Source: Scytonema sp. UIC 10036 (GTDB lineage: Bacteria > Cyanobacteriota > Cyanobacteriia > Cyanobacteriales > Nostocaceae). From it: DNA of 42,393 bases. The notes beneath the pieces are model-generated. The model was not told the DNA's origin. It worked only from the letters and a program-made list of their open reading frames with translations, and made no database searches. A program made the position numbers and the translations under genes. Where the stretch lies: NCBI RefSeq assembly GCF_009725235.1, contig NZ_WJFC01000111.1, forward strand, positions 1 to 42,393. The letters run 5' to 3'. Positions 1-8,841 of this stretch are shown one piece after another; position 1 is the first letter of the stretch; the number at the start of each line of letters is the position of its first letter.

Positions 1-108
1 CAACTAACAACTAACAACTAACAACTAACAACTAACAACTAACAACTAACAACTAACAACTAACAACTAACAACTAAAAACTAACAACTAACAACTAACA
101 ACTAACAA
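1..108. repeat. Short tandem heptamer repeat (CAACTAA)n
   Basis: About 15 tandem copies of the 7-mer CAACTAA run from the window edge to the base before the phnE ATG, with one variant unit (CAACTAAAAA) near 71-80. This is the short tandemly repeated repetitive (STRR) type common in filamentous cyanobacteria. Because the unit is 7 bases and contains TAA, every frame is closed, so the repeat cannot encode an N-terminal extension of the following gene. The repeat continues off the left edge. Confidence 0.95.
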
Positions 109-1704
109 ATGACAAAGTGTTTACTGTTTGTTGTTTTATTGGTTTGGTCTTTACACGTTGCTGGGGTGTTTCAGCAAGATTTAATTAATGCGGGAGGCTG
201 GAATCTTGTTGTCCGCTTTCTCTTGGCGGCGTTTTCACCGGAATTGAGTTGGGAATTTTTATTGTTGACTTGGGATGCTACTCTGAAAACTTTTGCCTAT
301 GCTATGTGTGGCACGTTTTTGAGTGTTTTCATTGGGTTTGTAGGTGGTATTTTATCGTGTGAGGTTTGGTGGAGGTCTGTTTCTTTAAGAGGTTTTCCAG
401 TTCCTTGGTTAGTTGTACGGGCAATTCTAGCAATTCCTAGAGCGATTCACGAATTGGTTTGGGGTTTGTTTTTTTTGAATATTTTTGGTCTCGATCCACT
501 GGTTGCTGTTTTGGCGATCGCAGTTCCTTTTGGTGCTATCACTGCTAAGGTGTTTTCTGAAATTTTAGATGAAACTCCTCGTGCTCCTTTATTGGCATTA
601 CTTAACAGTGGTGTTTCTCCTCTCAAGGCTTTTACTTACAGTTTGATTCCTCAAGCTTTTCCCAATCTACTTTCCTACAGTTTTTATCGTTTTGAATGTT
701 CGATTCGTTCTGCTGCTGTGTTGGGTATTATTGGTGCGGGTGGATTGGGTTATCAAATTCTTCTCAGTCTCCAATCACTCCGTTACCAGCAAATGTGGAC
801 TTTCTTGTTTGCTTTGCTATTTCTAAGTGGTAGCACGGATTTTTTAAGTGGTTGGTTGCGTCAGCGTTTGGGTGTTCCCAGTCGTTTGGATTTAAATTTT
901 CTGCATCTCAAGCAACGGCAAAAGCTAGTTCAAGAACGAGATCCGGTGGTGGCTTGTTCATTGGTGGGTGCTCTTATTCTATTAATCTTCTCGTTCTGGT
1001 ATGTTAAAGCTGACTTTACAAAACTTTGGTCACCACGTACCGCACAACTACTGACAGAAGTTTTTCAGAATCTATTTCCTCCTGACATTTCTCTGCTCAA
1101 TCAAATGTTTACCCTTTCAGCACAAACTTTGGCTATGTCCGTTTTGGCTACCACAGGTGCAGGTAGTGGTGGCATATTGCTTTCCTTTTTTGCAGCCAGG
1201 AAAATGGGGGTGAAGTCTTTTCGTTCTCTTGTCCTCCCCTTGACTCGTTTCTTACTCCTGTTTGCTCGTGCTGTTCCCGAACCTATTTGGGCTTTAATCC
1301 TTCTGTTTGTCATGTTTCCTGGAATTTTACCAGGTGCGATCGCTCTGGCTATCCACAACTTGGGTATCTTGGGGCGTTTGATGGCGGAGGTTATAGAGAA
1401 TTTAGATGATAGACCATTGCGATCGCTACAAGCTAATGGTGCTAGTCATTCCCAAATCTTTCTCTACGGAACGATCCCCCTAACTTTTCCCCGCTTCCTT
1501 GCCTATATCCTTTATCGTTGGGAAGTTTGCGTTCGTGCGACAGTCATTGTTGGTTTTGTCGGTGCTGGCGGTTTGGGTCGTCTTTTGACAGAGCAACTCA
1601 GTAGTTTTGACTATAAAGGTTTGCTGACGACTTTAATTGTTCTCATAGTACTTACCTTCTTCGTAGATATGATAAGCACTATGATGCGTCAGTCTTTAAG
1701 GTGA
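109..1704 (+). CDS. phnE: Tandem-fused phosphonate-type ABC transporter permease
   Basis: Inner-membrane permease of a phosphonate/phosphite-type ABC importer. The 531-aa protein is about twice the usual PhnE length and contains two permease halves (about residues 20-255 and 290-530). Each half is highly hydrophobic and ends with an EAA-type loop for ATPase docking (around EILDETPRAPLLALLNSG in half 1 and EVIENLDDRPLRSLQANG in half 2) followed by a GAGGLG segment. One chain can therefore supply the whole membrane channel. The ATG at 109 directly follows the heptamer repeat, and I see no Shine-Dalgarno sequence. No other start is possible upstream because the repeat has stops in all frames. 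The expected ATPase and binding-protein genes (phnC, phnD) are not in the window and would lie to the left. A more general phosphonate/phosphite specificity cannot be separated by sequence reading alone. Confidence 0.85.
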   Translation: MTKCLLFVVLLVWSLHVAGVFQQDLINAGGWNLVVRFLLAAFSPELSWEFLLLTWDATLKTFAYAMCGTFLSVFIGFVGGILSCEVWWRSVSLRGFPVPWLVVRAILAIPRAIHELVWGLFFLNIFGLDPLVAVLAIAVPFGAITAKVFSEILDETPRAPLLALLNSGVSPLKAFTYSLIPQAFPNLLSYSFYRFECSIRSAAVLGIIGAGGLGYQILLSLQSLRYQQMWTFLFALLFLSGSTDFLSGWLRQRLGVPSRLDLNFLHLKQRQKLVQERDPVVACSLVGALILLIFSFWYVKADFTKLWSPRTAQLLTEVFQNLFPPDISLLNQMFTLSAQTLAMSVLATTGAGSGGILLSFFAARKMGVKSFRSLVLPLTRFLLLFARAVPEPIWALILLFVMFPGILPGAIALAIHNLGILGRLMAEVIENLDDRPLRSLQANGASHSQIFLYGTIPLTFPRFLAYILYRWEVCVRATVIVGFVGAGGLGRLLTEQLSSFDYKGLLTTLIVLIVLTFFVDMISTMMRQSLR

Positions 1705-1716
1705 AAACACTCACTT

Positions 1717-1833
1717 CTCGTTCCCAGCCTCTGGCTGGGAATGCAGCACAAGAGACTCTGCCTCGCGTAGTTGGATAGAATACTGGAGGCGGAGCCTCCC
1801 GCGAGTCATTCCCAGGCTGAGCCTGGGAACGAG
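1717..1833. repeat. Dispersed palindromic repeat (CTCGTTCCCAG family), complete copy
   Basis: About 117 bp bounded by CTCGTTCCCAG at the left and CTGGGAACGAG at the right. Three local hairpins are visible: CCCAGCCTCTGGCTGGG, GGAGGCGGAGCCTCC and CCCAGGCTGAGCCTGGG. It lies between phnE and the convergent peroxiredoxin gene. A second copy, split by the IsrB element, is at 36377-36430 and 38187-38238. Confidence 0.85.
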
Positions 1834-1877
1834 AGGTCTCGAGGGGGATCGAGGGGTTGTAGATGCGGATTTAAAAC

Positions 1878-2657
1878 TTATCTAGCACTTAAGTAATCAG
1901 CTAGTGCTTCGGAACCACCAATCAATTTGCCATCCACAAACACTTGGGGAACAGTTGATGCACCTGTCACAGCTTGTAATGTACGAGCTGTCACATCTTT
2001 ACCCAAAACGATTTCTTCATAATCAATGCTACGTCCAGATAGCATGTCTTTGGCGCGAGCACAGTAAGGACAACCGACTCTTGTAAACAAGGAAACCAAC
2101 TGGGGTTTCGCGGCGCGAGGGTTGATGTATCTTAGCATTGTCTCAGCATCAGATACTTTAAAGGGATCGCCTGGTTCTTCTGGCTCTATGAACATCTTTT
2201 CGATGATGCCATTTTTCACCAACATGGAATAGCGCCAAGACCGCTTCCCGAAGCCCAAGTCGGATTTATCGACCAGCATTCCCATACCATCTGTAAATTC
2301 GCCATTGCCATCAGCGATAAACGTGATGTTTTGAGCCTGTTGGTCTTTTGCCCATTCATTCATCACAAAGGCGTCATTTACGGAGATGCAGATGATATCA
2401 TCTACCCCATTTTCTTTAAAAATTCTTGCCAATTGGTTGTAACCGGGGACATGAGTTGAGGAGCAAGTCGGTGTAAATGCTCCTGGAAGGGAAAAGACGA
2501 TGACAGTTTTACCTGCAAACAAGTCATTCGTAGTAAGATTCACCCAATTGTGGTCTTGACGTAAACGGAACGTTACATTTGGAACTCGTTGTCCTTCTTT
2601 ATTAGCTAACATGAGTAAAGCGGCTCCTTCGTAAATCTCCTGATAAATCATACTCAT
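1878..2657 (-). CDS. Peroxiredoxin-glutaredoxin hybrid (Prx5-type)
   Basis: Glutathione-dependent peroxidase with its own reductant. Residues about 20-180 are a Prx5-class peroxiredoxin with the peroxidatic cysteine in [16 protein letters not shown] (Cys65). Residues about 186-259 are a glutaredoxin with the dithiol site CPYC (Cys196/Cys199) and the TVPQVF cis-proline segment. The 259-aa length fits the hybrid family. It reduces H2O2 and alkyl hydroperoxides in the cytosol. The ATG at 2657 has another in-frame ATG two codons later, so the exact start is uncertain by 2 residues. The ferredoxin gene follows on the same strand upstream and the two may be co-regulated, but no shared promoter was identified. 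Confidence 0.92.
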   Translation of the reverse strand: MSMIYQEIYEGAALLMLANKEGQRVPNVTFRLRQDHNWVNLTTNDLFAGKTVIVFSLPGAFTPTCSSTHVPGYNQLARIFKENGVDDIICISVNDAFVMNEWAKDQQAQNITFIADGNGEFTDGMGMLVDKSDLGFGKRSWRYSMLVKNGIIEKMFIEPEEPGDPFKVSDAETMLRYINPRAAKPQLVSLFTRVGCPYCARAKDMLSGRSIDYEEIVLGKDVTARTLQAVTGASTVPQVFVDGKLIGGSEALADYLSAR

Positions 2658-2688
2658 AATGAGTCCGACTTTTCAAGTAAAAATTGAC

Positions 2689-3012
2689 CTACTGACGAAA
2701 ACCTTTAAACGGATTCACATAAAGTTTATATTGAGACTCCACTCCGACTTCAAACTTGCAATCCGAACGAGGGTAGGCAATGCAAAGAAGCACGTAGCCC
2801 ATCGCTTCTTGTGCTGGTTTGAGAGCAATTGCTTGACACTGCTCAACCTCACCCTCAATCAAACGTGCTGCACAAGTGATGCAAGCGCCATATCGACAGC
2901 CCACAGGTAATCGCAATCCTGCGGCTTCTACTGCATCCAATATGTATCGATCGCCCGTTACCTCAAGAGTAAAGTTGTTGCGGTTAACCAGTGTTATTTT
3001 ATACGCTTTCAT
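2689..3012 (-). CDS. [2Fe-2S] plant-type ferredoxin
   Basis: Small electron carrier. The cluster-binding pattern Cys-x4-Cys-x2-Cys (CRYGACITC) followed by a distant Cys (LLCIAYP) is complete. I chose the ATG at 3012 (protein MKAYKITLVN..., 107 aa) because that is where ferredoxin homology begins. The frame stays open to 3183, but the extra 57 residues run through a dispersed repeat (3055-3100) and look non-coding. A purine-rich AAGAAAC lies just upstream of 3012. The C-terminal tail after LLCIAYP (about 30 aa) is longer than in photosynthetic PetF, so a specialised ferredoxin is more likely than the main one. Confidence 0.88.
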   Translation of the reverse strand: MKAYKITLVNRNNFTLEVTGDRYILDAVEAAGLRLPVGCRYGACITCAARLIEGEVEQCQAIALKPAQEAMGYVLLCIAYPRSDCKFEVGVESQYKLYVNPFKGFRQ

Positions 3013-3054
3013 TGTTTCTTGTATGTAATAGCAGCTCTTGTCCGGATGAAATAC

Positions 3055-3100
3055 AAGTTCATCCGCGTGTATCTGCGTGCATCTGCGGTTTTCTAACTCT
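3055..3100. repeat. Dispersed CATCCGCGTGTATCTGCG-type repeat in ferredoxin 5' region
   Basis: The intergenic stretch 3013-3275 (263 bp) contains a CATCCGCGTGTATCTGCGTGCATCTGCGGTT-like stretch, a low-complexity TCTGCG-rich sequence typical of dispersed cyanobacterial repeats. A related TCTGCG-rich palindrome is at 11323-11397. The rest of the gap holds one HIP1-like CGCGATCGC near 3173 and no gene I can support. Confidence 0.55.
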
Positions 3101-3275
3101 TTAGTGTATAGTATTCTAGAGGAATTTAGTAAATTTACACAGGGCTTACGCATAGACCCCAATATCTTAATCCGCGATCGCAAGCAAAAGAAAATATTTA
3201 CTTTTGTGAGTTTTACGCAAGCCAGAGGAACAGCGCATCAGCTATGTTGGAGTTCGATCGGGCTTCAGCATAAAA

Positions 3276-5189
3276 ATGACTTTAAATCAAAAGCAGTTTG
3301 ATATACTTATACAGAAATTGGAAGTTTTTGCACGCAAGCAACCAAGCGGATATAAATTGCGCGTAGCATTACTAGCAACGCTAGGTTACGCCTATATTTT
3401 TGCGATACTCGCTGCAACATTAACTTTGTTAGTAGGTATTGTTTGGTTGATGCTGAATACTAGGTCATTCAATGCTAATGCGATAAAAGCAATTATTTTT
3501 CTACTGGCATTTGGGTTGATTTTGGTGCGTTCTTTATGGGTATCTTTTCCAGCACCTACAGGTTTGTATGTAAAACGTAAAGATTTACCTGGTTTATATG
3601 CTTTCGTTGATGAATTATCATCCAAATTACAAGCACCGTGTTTTCATCAAATTTTGCTTGTGGATGATTTCAATGCTGCTGTTATGCAAAGACCCCGTTT
3701 GGGTTTGTTGGGATGGCAGCAAAATTACCTGATTATTGGCTTGCCTTTAATGTTAGCACTTACAACAGAACAGTTTCGCGCAGTGCTAGCACATGAACTT
3801 GGACATTTATCGGGAAATCACAGTCGCTTCGCTGGTTGGATTTATCGTCAGCGTTTAACATGGTATCGAATTGCCGAAGGACTGGGGGCTGGTGGGAATG
3901 AAACATCGTGGTTTATTTTTGAACGGTTTTTGAAATGGTACGTGCCGTTTTTTAATGCTTATTCGTTTGTACTCGCACGTATGGACGAATATGAAGCCGA
4001 TAGATGTGCTGCAGAGTTAACAGGAGCTAAAAATGTCGCTGAAGCGTTGATTAATGTTGACATTAAAGCTAGATTTTTAGAAAATCCTTTTTTCTCTAGT
4101 GTGTATAAGCGGGTCCAAACAGAGATTGATGCGCCTAAAATAGTGTTTACAGAGATGAAATCAGCGTTTCTGAAGGAAATTCCTTCTACAGAAAGCAGCT
4201 TGTATTTGACACAAGCTTTGGCAAGAAAAACAAATAATGATGACACTCATCCATGTTTGCGCGATCGCTTGAATGCTTTGCAATGTCTTCCTAAAAATTT
4301 GGAAGAAATATCTTTACCCGTTACAATGAAAGTGAGTGCGGCTAGAGAAGTTTTAGGAACGGCTTTAGATAAGCTTCTAGAGCATTTTAATCAAATTTGG
4401 TACGACCAAATGACAACACCTTGGCGACAGAAGTACGCACAATTTCAGGAGTCACTTGCTACACTTAAAAAATTAGAGAGCAAATCCAAAGAAGACAAAT
4501 TAAATACTGAAGAATCTTGGCAACGAGTTAAATTGACTTTAGAGTTTAAAGGAGAGTCAGTAGCATTCCCATTATTAAAAGAACTTTTAGATATAGATTC
4601 CAATGATATATCGGCTAATTATTTAATGGGGCAAGTCTTACTGAATCAACAAAATCCAAGCGGTATAAAATATATTGAAAAGGCAATGGATCGGGACATA
4701 CATATAGTCGTTGATGGTTGCCAAATAATTTATTCCTTTTTAATGCAAAAAGGTGATACAAATGCAGCGCAATTATACAAACAGCGTGCAGAAAAACATT
4801 ACGATAAAATGTTGAAAGCGCAGCAAGAACGGGAATGTATACAAACTAACGATAAATTTCAGCCTCATGGTTTATCACAAGCACAATTAAATAGTTTATA
4901 TCAACAGCTATCAGGTTATACCCAGATTAAAACAGTTTATTTAGTTCAGAAGACAGTGGAGCATTTTCCTGAAAAGGCACTTTACATTCTAGGGGTAAAG
5001 CGAAAAGTAGGTTTTTGGGGTGAAGTAGATACGCCACAGAAAAATTCCAACCTGGTTCAACAACTTTCAGATGAACTTGAATTTCATCACAATATATTTT
5101 TCTTGATGTTGACTGGTGAGTATGCTAATTTTGAGAAACCACTACGCAAAGTGCCGGATGCATTGATTTACAAGAATCATCAAAAATGA
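3276..5189 (+). CDS. M48-family membrane metalloprotease with C-terminal repeat-like region
   Basis: Zinc metalloprotease. Two N-terminal transmembrane helices (about residues 28-58 and 68-88) anchor it, and the catalytic HELGH is at 173-177. The third zinc ligand is probably in the MDEYEADRCA segment about 60 residues later, as in HtpX/Ste24-type M48 enzymes. The remaining 350 residues are soluble and helical. The stretch around residues 420-500 (LLKELLDIDSNDISANYLMGQVLLNQQNPSGIKYIEKAM) reads like a TPR-type repeat. The start ATG 3276 gives a typical M48 N-terminus. It is convergent with the TPR-CHAT gene that ends at 5215. A role in membrane protein quality control is typical of the family; the substrate is unknown. 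Confidence 0.85.
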   Translation: MTLNQKQFDILIQKLEVFARKQPSGYKLRVALLATLGYAYIFAILAATLTLLVGIVWLMLNTRSFNANAIKAIIFLLAFGLILVRSLWVSFPAPTGLYVKRKDLPGLYAFVDELSSKLQAPCFHQILLVDDFNAAVMQRPRLGLLGWQQNYLIIGLPLMLALTTEQFRAVLAHELGHLSGNHSRFAGWIYRQRLTWYRIAEGLGAGGNETSWFIFERFLKWYVPFFNAYSFVLARMDEYEADRCAAELTGAKNVAEALINVDIKARFLENPFFSSVYKRVQTEIDAPKIVFTEMKSAFLKEIPSTESSLYLTQALARKTNNDDTHPCLRDRLNALQCLPKNLEEISLPVTMKVSAAREVLGTALDKLLEHFNQIWYDQMTTPWRQKYAQFQESLATLKKLESKSKEDKLNTEESWQRVKLTLEFKGESVAFPLLKELLDIDSNDISANYLMGQVLLNQQNPSGIKYIEKAMDRDIHIVVDGCQIIYSFLMQKGDTNAAQLYKQRAEKHYDKMLKAQQERECIQTNDKFQPHGLSQAQLNSLYQQLSGYTQIKTVYLVQKTVEHFPEKALYILGVKRKVGFWGEVDTPQKNSNLVQQLSDELEFHHNIFFLMLTGEYANFEKPLRKVPDALIYKNHQK

Positions 5190-5214
5190 GAACAGTGGCA
5201 TTTTATGCAATAGT

Positions 5215-7788
5215 TTATTTGTTGTAAAGTGGAGTCCAATCTCCAGAAGCAACAAAGCTCGCCCAGTAATTTGGGTGTTGGTATTTTGGGGTCGCCAGCA
5301 TGGACAATTGTGCTTCTCTCAGTGCTTCATGTCTACCTTTACCTGCTTTGAGTTTTTGATAATATTTCACCATCAAGTCTTTGGTACCAGCATCGTCCAC
5401 TTTCCACAGACTTAATACTTGGCTTTGAGAACCAGCGATTGTCAAAGCACGACGCAAGCCATAAAGCCCATCCCCAACTCTAATATCACCCAATCCCGTT
5501 TCGCATGCAGATAGCACCACTAACTGTGTCCCACGTAAATCTAGTCCCGCCACTTCTAATGATGTAAGTGCGCCATCATCAGCATCCTTTGAAACTGTTT
5601 GGCGATTGTTAAAACCAGCCAAAGCCAAACCAGAACGCAGTAGGGGGTTTTCTCCTGAGAATGCAACAGGTGTTTGTAAATCAAAATTATTAAATTTAGG
5701 TTTGATTTGTTGGTCAGTGAGAAAGAAGCCATGAGTTGCCAAATGTAAGATACTGGGAGCAGAGAGCTGCTTGATGGCTGCTTCTGTGGCTTGGCTACCA
5801 GATAATATTGTTGTAGTCGGAAAAATTGCCTTGATTTGTTGTGCTTCTTCTTGGGTGTTATTTAGTCTTCCAAAGCGCAGACTACTGGCGAGGTCGTTGG
5901 AACGTCGGTGAGTCCCACCCCTAGTGGTAGATTTTGATGTAGCGGCGATGGTCTGCTGTTTATCGTAGTCAATATCCGCAAACACGACGGGAGAAGAATT
6001 GCTCTTAGCTGTTGATTGAAAGCGCAGTAAATCCCGTCCGGTGGTGAGGTAGGAAAATGCGTAGCGTTGAATCAAGTACTGACCTTTCTCATCAACGAGT
6101 GCTTCAAAGGGAATCAGTGTCAGTTGTCCATCGGGAGAAATAATGAGGTGCTTTGCTTCCCCCAGCAGTGGACGAATTGGTTCCATGACTTGTTTATCCA
6201 AGGTGCGAGCGAGTTGTTGCACTGAGGGAACATCTTTTTTTTGAGCATTTGGTTTTGATATGATTCCACCAGCGCGATCGCCTTCTGCGCTCAAAGCAAT
6301 TCGTAAAGATGCGATCGACTTGTTAATAACTGAAGCTTCTCCCAAGTCTACCCACTTCGGTTCTCCAGAGGAGCGTACCACTACTGCTGCATAGCGTGGA
6401 GCGCCCCATTGTTCATTGGGCTTTTTAGCTTTGGCGTTGAATAGTCCGTACTGTACTATTTCTACCAAAGCTGCATCCTTGGGTATCTTCGCTTGGATTG
6501 CTGCTAACTCTACTGGTTGAATGGCGTTGAGAAATTCTGCACTTTGAGTACTTATGGCTTCTTCCAACTTTTGTCTTTGAGCTTCGAGTTGCTCAAATCT
6601 ATCTTTATAGAGTTGGGGCGTTGTTTTTTCTCCATATACGAGTGCGGATTGCTGCTGTAGAACACTTGACCACTCATCAAATAACTGTTTGAGTTCAGGC
6701 TGATTCGTCAATTGAGAACGTAGAATTTGAACACTGTTAGCCACTGCATCCAACACTCGTCCTTTGCGGCGCAGTACAGTGGTGAGTGCGAGTTGGGTTG
6801 CTCTGGGGTTATTGCGAGCTTTTTGGAGCGCGAGAGAAATGGTAGTATCAGTTGTATGTGTAAAAGTGTTTATGTAACTTTGTTTGCGCTGTTCAGAGCC
6901 AAGAGCAAAGATGAATGCTAGGTTCTTTTCTTCAATTTCTAGCCCACGTTGTATTAAATCAATGCCATGAGCAATATTCCCCTGTGCAAGGTACAGTAAA
7001 GCCAAATTGTTAACAGAAGCGGCGACATCCGGATGTTCCTGACCCAGTGCTTTCTCTCTAATTGCCAGAGAGCGTTTAGACAAAGGTTCAGCTTGTTGAT
7101 AGTTCCCCTGTTGTCGGTACAGATTAGCCAAATTGTTAATAGAAGTGGCAACACTGGGATGTTCCTGACCTAGTGCTTTCTCAAAAATTGCCAGAGAGCG
7201 TTTAGACAAAGGTTCAGCTTGTTGATAGTTCCCCTGTGCAAGGTACAGTAAAGCCAAATTGTTAATAGAACTGGCGACAAGAGGATGTTCCTGACCCAGT
7301 GCTTTCTCAAAAATTGCCAGAGAGCGTTTATACAAAGGTTCAGCTTGTTGATAGTTCCCCTGTTCTCGGTAAAGAAGAGCCAAATTGTTTATAGAAGTGG
7401 CGACATCCGGATGTTCCTTTCCCAGCACTTTCTCTCTCATTGCCAGCGCACGCTCTGCTAAAGGTATAGCCGCATCGTATTTACCTTTGTTGTACAATTC
7501 ATCCGCTTGTTGATTGAGCCGGTTGGCTTCCTCTAGAGATGCTTGTTGTTCTGCTGAGAGTTGTGGTTGATTTTGCCCAACGACTGACAGAGGAATGCTC
7601 GCCACCACACCCACTGCAATGACGATCGCCATTGACAATGACATCCATCTGGTAGTTCTCCTACCCCAAGGCTTTGATTTTGATAACTGTCTCAACACTG
7701 CTTTGACTCCCCAATGAGATGAACCATCTGTATCTACCTCCAGAGCCAATAAGCCTATGCAAAAATTTGACTGTGTTTCTCTTGTCAA
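5215..7788 (-). CDS. TPR-CHAT protein (caspase-like HetF-associated peptidase domain)
   Basis: 857 aa. A hydrophobic segment at about residues 49-72 looks like a signal peptide or membrane anchor. An alternative start at Met49 (7644) would make it N-terminal. Four to five 42-aa kinesin-light-chain-type TPRs follow (about 80-270, motif SINNLALLY..QGNYQQAEPL..RSLAI). The 126-bp DNA units are near-identical, a sign of recent duplication. The C-terminal CHAT domain (about 535-857) keeps both predicted catalytic residues: His686 in HLATHGFF and Cys762 in LSACETGLG. CHAT domains are clan CD cysteine peptidases. The TPRs probably bind partners or substrates. A 127-bp inverted-repeat element begins 6 bp upstream of the annotated start, so the original promoter may be displaced. 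Confidence 0.88.
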   Translation of the reverse strand: MTRETQSNFCIGLLALEVDTDGSSHWGVKAVLRQLSKSKPWGRRTTRWMSLSMAIVIAVGVVASIPLSVVGQNQPQLSAEQQASLEEANRLNQQADELYNKGKYDAAIPLAERALAMREKVLGKEHPDVATSINNLALLYREQGNYQQAEPLYKRSLAIFEKALGQEHPLVASSINNLALLYLAQGNYQQAEPLSKRSLAIFEKALGQEHPSVATSINNLANLYRQQGNYQQAEPLSKRSLAIREKALGQEHPDVAASVNNLALLYLAQGNIAHGIDLIQRGLEIEEKNLAFIFALGSEQRKQSYINTFTHTTDTTISLALQKARNNPRATQLALTTVLRRKGRVLDAVANSVQILRSQLTNQPELKQLFDEWSSVLQQQSALVYGEKTTPQLYKDRFEQLEAQRQKLEEAISTQSAEFLNAIQPVELAAIQAKIPKDAALVEIVQYGLFNAKAKKPNEQWGAPRYAAVVVRSSGEPKWVDLGEASVINKSIASLRIALSAEGDRAGGIISKPNAQKKDVPSVQQLARTLDKQVMEPIRPLLGEAKHLIISPDGQLTLIPFEALVDEKGQYLIQRYAFSYLTTGRDLLRFQSTAKSNSSPVVFADIDYDKQQTIAATSKSTTRGGTHRRSNDLASSLRFGRLNNTQEEAQQIKAIFPTTTILSGSQATEAAIKQLSAPSILHLATHGFFLTDQQIKPKFNNFDLQTPVAFSGENPLLRSGLALAGFNNRQTVSKDADDGALTSLEVAGLDLRGTQLVVLSACETGLGDIRVGDGLYGLRRALTIAGSQSQVLSLWKVDDAGTKDLMVKYYQKLKAGKGRHEALREAQLSMLATPKYQHPNYWASFVASGDWTPLYNK

Positions 7789-7793
7789 GCTTA

Positions 7794-7920
7794 CTAGAGC
7801 GCCGGTTCAGAAATCAGAATTGGGCATAAAAAACCCTGTTTCTGTGCCTGAAAGTACGAGTTTTTCGTTGTCCAAATTCAAAGAAACCAGGTAGATGGCA
7901 TTACTGTACCGGCGCTCTAG
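7794..7920. mobile_element. 127-bp MITE-like element with 13-bp terminal inverted repeats
   Basis: Perfect 13-bp inverted repeats CTAGAGCGCCGGT (7794-7806) and ACCGGCGCTCTAG (7908-7920) bound a non-coding 127-bp segment. The interior carries an AACCCTGTTTCTG... / ...AAAGAAACCAGG pair related to the AAACCGGGTT repeats at 25520 and 28200. No clear target duplication is seen. The same terminal sequence (CGGCGCTCTAG) occurs near 28653, at the point where the aspartic protease ORF loses homology. Confidence 0.65.
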
Positions 7921-7944
7921 AACTGCGATCGCAACGTAACGTAA

Positions 7945-7965
7945 ATGTATTTGCTTGATACCGAG
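7945..7965 (+). pseudogene. N-terminal scrap of a VapC/PIN toxin gene
   Basis: Reads MYLLDTE from an ATG preceded by AACGTAA. The same DNA (ATGTATTTGCTTGATAC) starts the vapC relic at 29820. Only the N-terminal PIN aspartate strand (LLDT) survives before the sequence diverges. It is too short to be functional. Confidence 0.5.
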
Positions 7966-8049
7966 CCTCGAACTACTCCCTTCCCGCTAGAAGATTACCA
8001 AAAATGTATTATAGTCAAAACAAGAGCACTACAAAACAATCTTTGGTTT

Positions 8050-8165
8050 CACAATTACTCCCTTCTCTATAAGATTACCAATCTGCTTTTCCTCTTGTCT
8101 TCGTGCTCTTTGCGTCTTTGTGGTTCATTTAAATAAGTAATCCTCAGGCGGAAAGGAAGTAATTT
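8050..8165. repeat. Dispersed repeat with ACTCCCTT / AAGGAAGTAAT ends
   Basis: The segment from ACTCCCTTCTC to GCGGAAAGGAAGTAATTT contains CTCTTTGCGTCTTTGTGGTTCATTTAAAT. The same string and ends recur at 31001-31071 (GACTCCCTTGCTC...AAAGGGAGTAAT). Related TTTGCGTCTTTGC strings are at 18523-18545 and 30944-30970. It is probably a small non-autonomous repeat. The whole gap 7789-8175 therefore consists of the MITE, the PIN scrap and this repeat. Confidence 0.6.
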
Positions 8166-8175
8166 CTGGAGATAT

Positions 8176-8841
8176 TTACAGATTACATAACTTTTCTGGC
8201 ACATCTTTTCTTATTTGCAATAACTCGCCAGAAGCTTTGGGAACGGAATACACTTGCTGCAATACATCAGACCATAATTCTTTATCAGCGAAAAATTGTG
8301 CTTTTTCAAGATCGACTGTTTGCTCATCTGCTTTTTTTGCTTGCAGTTGTTTTTCCAAAATTTTGAGTTCATTAGTTATTACCTGGCGTTCTTGCTCGTC
8401 CATGATTTGAAAAGTTGAGAATATAGTAGGATTATCACCGAGGAAGCCTTTCCACTCATAGCTACTTCCCGGTTGTAGTGTTTCGCCTGTATAGATTGCT
8501 AAATTTTTTTGCTCAACATCAGATAAACTCCAAAAATTATTATCGCTGCGTACCTTTGACACAGCTATTTTCTTTAAATTACCCTTCCATAGAAAAAGCG
8601 GCTGAGTACTATAAATTTTTTCATTAGGAGTCACAAGGCATAAACTTCGTTTCGGATCGCGTGAAATAGGACGTTGTTTTTTCCGTTTTACCAACCAATG
8701 AAACACATCTGACCAAGAGGATACGTATGTTCTTGTTTGACCTATGGTTATTTCTGGTGTGATTAGCAAAGCAGGAACAACTGCTATTAATGCTAAACCA
8801 ACCCACGTCAAAAAGCGAATTCTAGCGCTCTTATTTATCAT
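8176..8841 (-). CDS. Exported DUF928-like cyanobacterial protein
   Basis: 221 aa with an N-terminal signal peptide or anchor (residues 1-36, ...IRFLTWVGLALIAVVPALLI). A conserved-looking core follows (SLCLVTPNEKIYSTQPLFLWKG, then LAIYTGETLQPGSSYEW), the beta-strand layout expected of DUF928-type secreted proteins. The C-terminal third is charged and helical. No catalytic motif is visible. Its start overlaps the end of the CHAT-CHASE2 gene by 11 bp, which implies translational coupling. By position it may be the extracytoplasmic partner of the CHASE2 sensor (inference). The family call rests on general resemblance and context and is not firm. Confidence 0.6.
   Translation of the reverse strand: MINKSARIRFLTWVGLALIAVVPALLITPEITIGQTRTYVSSWSDVFHWLVKRKKQRPISRDPKRSLCLVTPNEKIYSTQPLFLWKGNLKKIAVSKVRSDNNFWSLSDVEQKNLAIYTGETLQPGSSYEWKGFLGDNPTIFSTFQIMDEQERQVITNELKILEKQLQAKKADEQTVDLEKAQFFADKELWSDVLQQVYSVPKASGELLQIRKDVPEKLCNL

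Noticed and set aside
1101..1358. Minus-strand 85-codon ORF inside phnE
   Set aside because: It is a shadow of the second permease half; the sense strand has clear transporter motifs.
3013..3183. 57-residue N-terminal extension of the ferredoxin
   Set aside because: It runs through a dispersed repeat and has no similarity to ferredoxin leaders. The ATG at 3012 matches the family start.
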